NCBI GenBank assembly: GCA_015227615.1
Contig: JAALGZ010000084.1
Span: 1-64,000, forward strand
DNA: 64,000 nt
Source of the DNA: Labyrinthula sp. Ha
Taxonomy: Eukaryota; Sar; Bigyra; Labyrinthulida; Labyrinthulaceae
Reading direction: 5' to 3'
In this document: positions 10,988 to 20,765 of the stretch, piece after piece
How positions within the stretch are numbered: position 1 is the first letter of the stretch
Layout of the letters: the number at the start of each line of letters is the position of its first letter
The notes under the pieces: generated by a model
Told to the model about the DNA's origin: nothing
Databases searched by the model: none
What the model saw: the letters and a program-made list of their open reading frames with translations, nothing else
Position numbers and translations under genes: made by a program

Positions 10988-11704
10988 ATGAAACCTGTTT
11001 TTGCTGTTGATATAGATGAAGTGCTGGTTGACTTTATGACGTCAATGGCAGAGTATCATAACAAAATATATGGCACGAACTATAAAAAGGAAGATTTCTT
11101 TTCATGTACTTTTTTTTGTTGTTTTATTCTAAGATGAATTTAACCTTGTTTGGGGGGGAAGTATAAAAGAGACTGTTGATAAAGTTCACGATTTCTATGG
11201 TAACAGTTAGACTTTATTTCTTACTTAGAAACTGAAGAATTTAAGAATGGACTGAAACCTATTGAAGGGGCTCGAGAAGTCTTGGAGAAATATAAGGACA
11301 CTTTTGACTTCCAATGCGTTACCTCCAGACCTGACTATGTGGCGGATGTTACAAAAAATCTGATAAGCAAGCTCTATCCAGATATTTTCTCTTCATTTCA
11401 TTTTGGTAGTCACTATACAAAGGACTCACCTGATCCTGACGCGGAGCATCATTCGAAGAAGAGCAAACCTGATATGTGCAAAGAAATAGATGCTGTTGGG
11501 TTGATCGATGACTCTTATAAATATGCGACACATTGTGTTGATCAAATGCCTTCACAGTTCACAATTCTTCTATTTGGGAATTATGCATGGAATCAGGCCC
11601 CTCAGGGAAAAACTGTATCGAAACGGATTAAGCGGTTGCTCAACTGGGCACAAGTTGATGCAGAGTTAGAAAAGCTAGCAAATAGACAGCAGGGGAAAAT
11701 GTAA
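10988..11704 (+). CDS. HAD-type 5'-nucleotidase-like protein
   Basis: Three exons: 10988-11105, 11134-11199 and 11229-11704, giving 219 residues. Introns of 28 nt (11106-11133) and 29 nt (11200-11228) are required, since both contain in-frame stops or shift the frame and their removal restores one continuous protein. The N-terminus FAVDIDEVLVDF holds the HAD nucleophile pair Asp8 and Asp10; VTSRPDYV is the second HAD motif, and GLIDDS is the C-terminal acid pair. The layout matches the small deoxyribonucleotidase-like NT5C/YqfW branch of the HAD superfamily, which removes phosphate from nucleotides. The exact substrate cannot be told from sequence. Start chosen at the first ATG, six residues before the catalytic strand. 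Confidence 0.82.
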
Positions 11705-12984
11705 ATTTTGGCTTATCAAAACTTTTTTCAGCTTTTTTCTGGACGTTATTTTTTATTGTCTTAGATCTTTATCCTTGACAAATCTTAACCTGTGGACATA
11801 CCTTAAAACCTTTCAGGGCTATTTGATGTCGTACATTGCACTGGCTGAATAACATTTCAAGTTAGTTAGCCTATACTGATTCTCATTCTCAAATTTTATG
11901 TTTTCTTCCTGTTGCTATAAATATAATAAGCTCAATATAAGTATGCTGGTTGTAGCTCTCTCTCCACAGATTTATCAGCCTATTGTACCACACGGGTAAG
12001 GAATTTCGATCACGTGGGAGAACTGTTCAGCTGTGGGTTCAAAAGGCAGCATTTCTCTAGTCTACTTTAAGTCAAATTGGTAAGGGCAACAATTTTCACC
12101 GCGTAGAGCTAAGAAATGGTACATCTTGATGTGGGCAGTGAATATGCGACTGCCGCATACCTACTAGAGAGATACCTTTCGAGGGAATTATCAGAGTAGA
12201 CCAAAAGAAAAATAAGTCCAAAAATGTTCTCTACTACTAGTTTAAGCGCAAGGAATAAAAGCAGTTTCTTTGTTTAATGAACTGACATGAACATGACGGG
12301 GTCCAACCATAGAAGATCAAGCAACAGGTCCTTAAGAATTTTTGGAGTACTATGCTTTAACAAGGGCTTTTGGGAAAAGCATTTTTCACTGCGACACTAT
12401 TTTTTTTCCCAGAACGCCGCAAGCTTGCTCACATTGTAAGTTAAACACGGGGTCCCAATGCGATTAAAGAATATCCTAGTTAAAGTTTGCAGGTAAAAAT
12501 CTGGTCTGCTAAGGCTTAGTTTAGGGGATTTACAAACTTCACTCAACTACTAAAGCTTGCGCTTTGTTAAAGAACTCATCGTGCAAAGCACTTACATAAA
12601 TGTGAATACGGTTTCACTTGGTACAGATTTGAAAATAGAGACAAAATTGAGAGGATGTAATTTACATCTAGAAGGTTAAAAGTTTCCTCATATATATGAC
12701 TGGCCATATAGATACGTGACAGATGTCCTGCTGCTGCATAGGACTATAAGCTGGAATCATAGAGAACATGATATTTCTGACAAGTCGTGCATGTTTGGTC
12801 TGGAAAACTAGATATAAGAAACCATTCAACTGGATGTTAATTCATCCGTAAACTGGGTGGATTTTCCAGTACTTGATTAGCAAAATTGACAGAAAAAATG
12901 AAACTGTTACCAGTTAAGAGACAAGGTTAGATTGGGAGAAGTTACTCCTAAGGCATAAATGCAGCTCAGATTACGGTGTAACTA
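11705..12984. other. Gene-free stretch
   Basis: No coding frame or RNA gene recognised. It lies between the nucleotidase 3' end and the Tc1/mariner element. The first 300 bases are T-rich and presumably contain the nucleotidase 3' UTR. Confidence 0.45.
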
Positions 12985-12989
12985 CATTT

Positions 12990-13150
12990 TTAGTTACGAG
13001 TTTCTACCACATGGGGCATGAATTTCTACCACATTTAACTAACTGTTCAAGATTCGGTAAACATTTTTCACCACTTTTATTAACTCCTAAGACTTTCAGT
13101 TTAAAGGTGCAAAAATTTATACCAAGTGGGACAAAAAAAACACAATACAG
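12990..13150 (+). repeat. Left terminal inverted repeat of the Tc1/mariner element
   Basis: Matches the reverse complement of 14340-14505 along its length with scattered substitutions and small indels. Two short frames on opposite strands here are by-products of the repeat and not genes. Confidence 0.65.
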
Positions 13151-13389
13151 GCTAAAGCAAAAACTTTGGAAAATGGACACTGAACCAACAAACTTTAACA
13201 AGTAAATTTAACAAACTATTTCATTTTGGCACTTCATGAGAGAATCCTTAACAAATTGCCCCACCGAAACGAAGATCTTGCAAGTTGGTAACAGCCTCGA
13301 AGTGAAGAATGAATTTTCCTTAAACTCTTCGGCAATGTACTTGGTCAACTTTTTCAAACCTCTTAAGAGCCCATTTGTACATCATTCAC

Positions 13390-14352
13390 CTGCGAGACTC
13401 GGCAATGGTCGTGTTTGGAATGCCTTCTGACAAAGCACTCGCATTTGCAGACACTTTTCTCTTAATGTAAACTTTCATCATACTCCAGGTTAACTCTATG
13501 GAATTCGGTACCAGACTGTAGGGCGATGATCGCAAAAAAAATACGCCATAATTAACTTCAGCCTGCAATCTGGACTTCAATTTACCGTGGGAAATCGCAT
13601 TGACCAGAACGATTATCTGATTACTTTTTTCAAGTCTCTTTTCCTCCGTTGCACGGGTGACGGATGCATTCCACGCATCATGATCTTCTTTTTTCAAAGA
13701 TCCAAGGCTAGTAGTAAACTTAATTGCTCGGACATCTTTATTGATGGCACTCAAAGCTTGAAGGTGTACTCTTCTTGAATTTAATTTTCTTACTAGTAGT
13801 TCTGTATCAGCCTGGTGACGGTCCTCGGACTCTGGAACAAACCAGATTGCAGTTTGCTTCGTCAACAAAGATGATGCCTTTCCCCAAATCAATTAATCTC
13901 GCAGTTTCATGGACGTAGGCCTTTCATTTTATCTTTTTCGACATTGAGTTTGCTCCTATCAGTTCATAAAACACCTTTTGACCGTGTAACACATGCAATG
14001 TTCGACTGATTGTTGCTAGACTTACATCAAGATCTAATTCCGCAAGCAATCTCGATCTCAATGTTGTGATTATAAGTTTTCCGATCAACTCCAACTGCTC
14101 CTAAAGGAAGTCTTCGTGAGTTTCAATTAGAACTGATGAGTTAGGACATCCCCGTCTTTTCTTCATGGGCACCCCAGCACCATCTACATGATTGCTCTTA
14201 CACAAACTTCTTATTGTGCAGATGCTGACACCCAGAATGCGAGCAGCTGTTTCACAGTTTTCACCACCTTTCTTCAATCTTAGTAATTCTTTTTTCTTCT
14301 CTTTCGAGGTTCCTTTACCATATTCTCGGTTTTCTTGTACGCAAGCTGACAT
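13390..14352 (-). pseudogene. Tc1/mariner transposase, broken
   Basis: The N-terminal block (14352-14101) is a helix-turn-helix of Tc1 type: CETAARILGVSICTIRSL, then a basic KKRRGCPN. The middle block (about 13960-13870) contains the first catalytic motif GKGIIFVDEANCNL, where the Asp is the first of the DDE/D triad. The C-terminal block (13590-13400) holds the family signature SSPYSLVPNSIELTWSMMK, equivalent to the usual PPYSPxLNPIExxWSxIK, with the final acidic residue. The blocks lie in different frames, so the gene cannot be read through. All three come in the right order and spacing for a transposase of about 330 residues. Confidence 0.72.
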
Positions 14353-14505
14353 TGTGCCTTTTTTTCAAACTTAGTAGAACATTTTGCCTTTTCAAACTGA
14401 AAATTTTGGGAGTGATAAAACTGGTAAAGATTCTTGACCGGAGCATAAGCATTTAATTAAATGTAATAGAAGTTTCTGCCCGATATGGTGGAATTTAGTG
14501 AAAAA
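14340..14505 (-). repeat. Right terminal inverted repeat of the Tc1/mariner element
   Basis: Inverted match to 12990-13150. It begins just before the transposase start on the minus strand. Confidence 0.65.
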
Positions 14506-14510
14506 AACTA

Positions 14511-17500
14511 CAGAAAACTTTCATGATTCCACTAGTGATGAAGTCTGATAAAATTATCTATTATCAACTAATTCTGGATTAGACATGGATAATCAACAAC
14601 AAGTTTGGAATTTTGATTCGTATCAAACAATTCTGCTTTTATTTTGAATATCAATGGATTACTACTAGCTAATTATGGCATATGACCCTGGCTAAAATGA
14701 AGAAACATATATTCTTGTACCTTTTAGGAATCTTCATAGTATGAAAATCAATTGCTACATTTTTCCGCGAAAAGTATGCATTTGGGCCACAGCCTACAAG
14801 GCTACCTTCTAAAGGTTTTCATACGATTTAAGAATGAAATTAAAATTTTATTGTCATTTGTTACTTGGCCATGTGACCAAGTCAATAATACATAATGTTA
14901 GAGTATCAAGAATCCTTCAAAAATGGTCGGGGAACTATCAGGGTCACTCAAAAAGAAAAATAAATTCTTGAAATTTCTACTAACTAGTAGTTTTATTATC
15001 CCTTGCTGCCAGTGATGGGCTAATTACGTTGATGAGATAAGGAACTTTCGGTCATTTCAGATTAGACACCAACACGAATTTATGTACCCATTCATTACAA
15101 AAGGAGCGGGGGAAAGAAAAAATACAAAAACAGGCGGGATCTTAGATAGAAAGGCCCCTGTCATAAACTATGTATTATTTTTGTTTGGTCTAGCTCGTTA
15201 CAGAGTTACTTTATTTTTGACTGAAGACTTTATACGCAAGAATAAATTCCACCTAATTCATAAACCATTACCAGGGATTGAGAGATAGTACGGGTTGAAT
15301 GCAGCAACTAGAAATCGGGAAATGCACAACAATTTTAGAAACTCCTATGAACTGAAAGGTTTTGATAATTATACAGAGCTGTATCTGCCTACAGAAAACA
15401 ACTCCCATGATATTGCACAACTACTCCAACAATAACTATTCTCTTCCAGTTTTCTTAACAAGTAGGGCTGCAAACGTAATTGGTTTGTGAGCAGTTTTAT
15501 TATTATCTGAAATCAGGGAACCAATTTGTCAGTGGCGTGGTATTTTTATAAATGAAAGGGAGTTTCTGGACAGAAAGTTACACAGTAAACATAAATGGTT
15601 CTCGCTGAGTAGAAACTCTGACAGAGTTTATGCAAGAATATCTGGATTTATGGTTTGCTGTGCTCTAGTCCTTGTCCGATGAAGTTTGAATTGCCACACT
15701 TTCTAAAGCCAAGTTAGAGATGAGCCAAATTGGCTTCACCATGTCCGGAAGATCTTAACTTCAATACTTGCTATTTCTAGGCAGCAGGATATATTTAAAA
15801 GTATGAAACTAGGAAGATCTTTCCTTTTCGAGAGACCGACGGCAAACAGTTATGCTGGGGAATCGCCATTAGTCACAATCCAACATATCTTTTCGTTAAG
15901 AGACCAAACTTTCTTTCTTCAAAACTTAGACACAATCCATTTGGTGTCACCAGATCCGTAAAATAAATACAATGTTAGGGAACTGAAACACGGACAACTA
16001 CCGAAATAGGGTTCTCACCTGCAAAGAATTTATACCTACATCGTTCGATGCTTTTTTTTATTACGTCTGAGTACTTTGGTCTGAGGTTCTCCATGAGACA
16101 TATATTTTCGAATTTAACATAGAAACGACAGTTTTCTACCGCTTGAAAGAAATTATATGTTTCGCTGCTAAGTGTCGCACAGCTGTGCGGAAATACTTAA
16201 GCAGGCAGACCATAGAAGTCGCTAGAGTTGGGCTGCATGTATGCATTTTACCTAGTGTGCCGATTAACTGACTTTATTTTATGTACTACTACTATAGCGT
16301 GATCTCGAAATATCTTTTCCATTTTGCAAGTGGTCGCATATCAGTTAGTTGGTTCTTTTCAGGGCCTATGTATCTAAGAACCAAGAGCCTTCTACTGATT
16401 TTAAATTAGTACTATCACTCAACAGTGTTACAAGCGACTTGAATTAAGTTTTTTCTAATGTAGTACACATTTTCCTGGCAATAGCTGTGATATGATGCAA
16501 TTTCTATATCCATTGTTTTAGGTTAAAATAAATCCATTTCCAAGAACCGTACTTTTTCTGTACACTCAGTGGATATGAGACATAATTAATAAGGTGTGCT
16601 CCTGCTTGTTTCCAAAAGTCCTGATAATTTCTCGTATTACCCCTTGAATTTTTGTTGCAGTAAATTATGATTACTAGATTATGCAAATGTGATTTGAGGA
16701 AACATCAAGGATGTGCTTACTATTTCCTTGTAGCTAAAATGCGCGTCAAACCTTTATATCTGCATGAGTCTTACGTGTTGCTGATTTTAGATTGAACCAT
16801 CTAGCTTGCCGTCACAACTATGGGTGCCTACAGCAAATCGACCTATTATCTTTAGGGCAATTGCCACCTATTGAAGGGAATCCCAATTCTACCGAAGCAA
16901 ACATAATTATTAAAAAAATTGTAAGGGAGAAAGTAGTTCCTCTTTACTTAGAACAAGAACTAAGATCTACGTTCAAATTTTCTAACCTTCCAGACTTGAA
17001 CATGAAAATTTTGCTCTAGAAGAGAATTCTAGACGATAGGCCCCAGCTCAAGATTAGTTGTAAGGAACAAATGTGATATTGTTGCACATTTTCCGTTTCA
17101 ATGTTCAAAGTTCACTGGTTTCTTCAAGCCACGGGCACGATTACCCACAACCAGGGGTAGTACTTTGTTTCTCTTCATGCCTTCTCAAAATAACTTCTTG
17201 CCTAAACTTTTTGTTTTGATAATCATTAACATTTAAAAAATTTATTGGTTGATTGTTGATAATCAAAATAAAATCATTCTTGTTTGGTAAGAATTGAAAT
17301 TCCAACTTTTTTATTCATAATCAAAATAAATCAATAATTAAATAATTATTGGTAAATTTTATCAAACCCGATGTCTTCACTCAACTGGTTCGCAAAATCA
17401 TGGCTGATCGTTGTGGCCAGAAAAACGTTTGCTTCTGTCTACCCTTAGTCTTCCCAACGTATATTTCATAGCAAGAATTATCCAGGCGGAAAAGAGGATA

Positions 17501-17639
17501 AATAGGCTGAAAAAAAATTTAGTTCATGAAGGTTTGATAAACTGCAGTTCTAGTACAACTTTAACAGCGCAATTAGACCGTCCTGCAGATTGCAGACTAA
17601 AAACTCAAACCTCCACATATGTATATGACTTTGATTAAC
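14511..17639. other. Gene-poor stretch with possible transposon debris
   Basis: No intact gene. Two short plus-strand frames stand out as coding-like: 15082-15288 and 16792-17019. The second begins NHLACRHNYGC and continues to VVPLYLEQELRSTF. The ACRHH-like start followed by a helical segment faintly recalls a transposase family, but I cannot name it. The 75-codon frame at 17411-17638 ends beside the histone deacetylase stop codon and has no motif. Confidence 0.35.
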
Positions 17640-19170
17640 TTAGAGTTCTTTCACGTTAACAGGATCAAGCTCAGCTTTGTGCTCAACAGCTGCAATTGCA
17701 GCCTTCTTCTCCGTATTCTCATCAGGATCTTCCATGTCCTCATCCTTCTCTTCGAACTTTGTATCTGGTGGCCCTTCCTTATACACACTAGCTTCAAATA
17801 TTCCAGGTATAGCCTCCAGTCCATCCAACATCTCAAACAACTTTTTACTTATGGCATCGAGTGACTTGATTGAGTTATTATTCTCCATATTACTTGGTGA
17901 AATATGTAGTCTAAAATCAGGGCCATAGTACTGGTAATAAGCGTTCTTCGGCAGTTTATTAGAAATAGCTTTATGCCTGTTAACTATTGTCGCAGTTTCA
18001 TAGGTCCAACATCTAGCCACATTTCTCATAGTATAACCACCCCCACCGAGGACCAGTGTAGGAACATTAAAGGACATGACGTGTTTTACACATGAAGCAT
18101 GCCCATGCAAGCTCAGATTGAAGCAACCAAGTCTATCTCCTGAGAGAGAATCGGCACCACACTGTAAGCAGACAGCCTGCGGCTTATATTTCTCAAATAT
18201 CTTGTTCACTACAGGCTTAAAAATACTGATGAAAGATTCATCATTTATTCCAGCATGTAACGGGAAATTAACTGCATAGCCTTTGCCTGCACCAACACCT
18301 GAATCCTTGTAATCACCGGTGCCTGGAAAATAGTCACCAAACTTATGGAAGGAAAGTGTCATGACTCTATTAGTTGAGTAAAATGCTTCTTCCACTCCAT
18401 CTCCATGATGAATATCAATATCAATATACAGAACCCTCTAAGAACAGTTAATTTTCTTCAAATTATTTACCTCGTGGTATTTCAGTAACTCCAAAATAGC
18501 GAGCACGCAGTCGTTAATATAGCAAAATCCAGATGCCTCCGACTATAAATGAGCAAAAATAATACAAAACACTTTCTTTGCATGATGAAGGCCACCGGAC
18601 CAGTTTACAACCACATCACTGACACCGCTGTTCAACCTCTTGGCACCGCCCACACTACCGGATGTATAAATCCTACAGAAATCGTATATCCCATCAAACA
18701 CAGGACAGTCCTCTCCAACATTAACTACACTTATACATACCAAAAAACTTACATCTTTGAAGCTGCCTCATTGACTCCTGCATGTTATCAACCGTAACAG
18801 TCTTCAGAAAGTTGACGTAGTCATCAGAATGAAATTTTGTTAAATCAGCTTGGGATACAAGAGCAGGGTAAAATATTTCCAAGTCTTTATACAACCCATA
18901 ATTCACTATTAAATGATGCGCCATTCGTACTCTATGAGGTTTCATTGGGTGCGTTTCGCCATAGTGAAAATTTCCAACTTCAGCTACAAGAATAAGTTAA
19001 ATTCAAAACTTCTTCGGTCTAAGAGAAACTTAATTATATGTACCATCATAGAAATAGGAAACTTTGCGCTTTGTTTGATCTTCTTCTTCCTGATCACCGA
19101 TATTAAGAGATACATCTTCGGAGAAGCTGTTTGTTGCACCTGTCATTTGGATATTGGATAGTTGCAACAT
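17640..19170 (-). CDS. HDAC: Class I histone deacetylase (RPD3/HDAC3-like)
   Basis: Five exons on the minus strand: 19170-19044, 18983-18753, 18724-18573, 18542-18471 and 18437-17640, together 459 residues. Introns are 60, 28, 30 and 33 nt; each junction restores a conserved block ([45 protein letters not shown]). Active-site features are complete: the His-His dyad in GGLHHAK, zinc ligands in DIDIHHGDG and GADSLSGDR, and the catalytic Tyr in GGGGYT. The enzyme removes acetyl groups from histones and other proteins, usually in nuclear co-repressor complexes. FHYG and the overall text are closer to HDAC3 than HDAC1. The C-terminal tail is acidic ([12 protein letters not shown]). The start may be at 19170 or the second ATG at 19146. 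A LINE relic begins roughly 130 bp upstream. Confidence 0.93.
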
Positions 19171-19299
19171 GTATGCTTTATTTAATATGTTCCGAAATAA
19201 TCCTTTCACGTCGTTAAGAATTGATATATTTCCAAGAATAGTCAAAGGGATACCAATTAAAAAAAAATTGGACACGAAGCAAGAAAAAAAGTTAAATGT

Positions 19300-20765
19300 C
19301 TTTTCCTCAACGGAGCTGCTTGACTTCGACCTCCATGGAGGGCCTAGAGTGTGCGAGCTAACGTGAACAGAGACTACTTGTAGTCTCTGTGAACGTAGGT
19401 AGTCTTACTACAACAAAACTTAACCTTTTAGAAGAAAAAACTCAGCAACTGTCAATTTTGATGTTGCAAGAGCTGCATGTAAATGGGTACAAGACGCTGA
19501 AAGAAAAGGTGAAAGTCAGCGGCAGTAAAGGTACGTGGTTTTTCTCAAAACCGCCTACTGGAGCAGCAGGCGTAGCGACCTACTTGGCCGAAGAACTTGC
19601 TTGCAACGTCTCTTCGTTCCAAAGTACTAGCGAAAGGATCCTGAAAGTAGTTCTTCAAGGTGCTGGCAAGAAAAAGATTAACCTGGTGAACTGCTACGCT
19701 CCACACTGTGGACTGGGCAGGGAAGCCTACAAAGATTTCCTGAAAGAACTGAGCGGATTGACAAGGAATTTGAACAAGAGAAGGACGTTACTTTTAGGTG
19801 GAGATTTTAACGCTCAAGTGAGTAGAATGGCACTGAAGAGGGAAGAAAAACTGGGGCTTAAAGCACAAGATCAAGAACACCGACCAAAGAAAACTATCTG
19901 GAATAAGCAGCAAGGTGTCACGGAACTGCACCAACCAACATCAACCCTTTAACCTATGTGCAAGAACTCCTTGGACTCTCTGGAACATCCACATAGCAGG
20001 AACACTTGAATTTTCTGCAACTATCAATGGACAGGAAACACGAATGGAAACAACAACCACACCAAAAATATTACAACCCCAACCAGCAATGGAACACAGA
20101 TTCCTCTCTCCCCAGAATACAGCCAGAATGGACGACCCAACCTCCCTAACTCCACCCCAACCCAGACACCAAAATAACCAACATCCACATCCTGAACCTG
20201 AAACCCACTGGAACCTTCATAATTCCTCCCCATTGGACCTCTACCAAGCATAGAGGATAAAAATATACCTTTCACGACCCTGGATCGACCGCAGCTAGAA
20301 CCTGATGAACCAGAATGACCCATAAACTCCACTTCACCACCTTCCACTCAAAAACAGCAATAACCACTCGGAAACTTGTTCAATAACCCTCCATACACTT
20401 CAATACTTCCCTCAAAAGCATCTTTCAGGTTCCTTGTCGTCTTGTTGGAGCTCTTCCGACTTGGCGTGAGATAATATCAATCTTTTTCAATTTGACTTTA
20501 TTTTTATTGGAATTTTGGGAAAATAATAACAGGGCAATCTAGAGTAATACAACCTTGGACGAATGATATCAGACATCCTGGAAAATTGACCAATAAGAAC
20601 AAGAAAGAAGCGGACCAGGTATTGACAGAAACAAGCAGGACATTGGCAACAGTAAACGACCCTCAATAGGTTAGGAGCGTAGTAAGTACCAGGCTCGTAG
20701 AAGGTTAGAACAAGAGGCCCATTTTAATCCTTAATTAACTAACTAACTAATTAAGAATATAGCTA
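19300..20765 (+). mobile_element. LINE (non-LTR retrotransposon) relic with endonuclease domain only
   Basis: From about 19353 a frame reads as an apurinic-like LINE endonuclease: LLVVSVNVGSLTTTK, then the catalytic Glu in LMLQELHV, NLVNCYAPH, and LLLGGDFNAQ with the Asp-Asn pair. The frame is lost after about 19830. A cytosine- and adenine-rich tract follows (19970-20430), in which coding-like pieces persist in shifting frames. I find no reverse transcriptase motif before the 3' end, where TAAC units (20741-20757) look like the simple-repeat tail typical of LINEs. The middle therefore seems deleted or unrecognisably decayed. It lies head-to-head with the histone deacetylase gene. Confidence 0.75.
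19367..19390. repeat. Perfect short hairpin at the LINE 5' side
   Basis: ACAGAGACTAC and its exact reverse complement are separated by only two bases (TT), giving an 11-bp perfect stem. It lies in the first codons of the endonuclease frame, so it could be chance, a 5' structural element of the LINE, or a cruciform. Confidence 0.6.

Larger units (their letters stand above)
12985..14510 (-). mobile_element. Tc1/mariner-type DNA transposon, decayed
   Basis: An element of about 1.5 kb with inverted ends and a broken transposase on the minus strand. The left end (about 12990-13150) aligns with the reverse complement of the right end (about 14340-14505). For example TTTTCAGTTTGAAA at the right corresponds to CTTTCAGTTTAAAG at the left, and the flanking blocks ACCACATGGGGCA and ACCATATCGGGCA match in the same order. 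Ends of about 150 bp are long for this superfamily. Divergence between the two ends shows the copy is not recent. I could not define the TA target duplication with confidence. Confidence 0.75.

Noticed and set aside
13004-13205. Two overlapping frames on opposite strands
   Set aside because: Both lie in the left inverted repeat of the Tc1/mariner element and have no protein similarity.
20024-20347. 107-codon Gly/Val-rich minus-strand frame
   Set aside because: It is the complement of the stop-poor C/A-rich LINE tract; no start context or motif.
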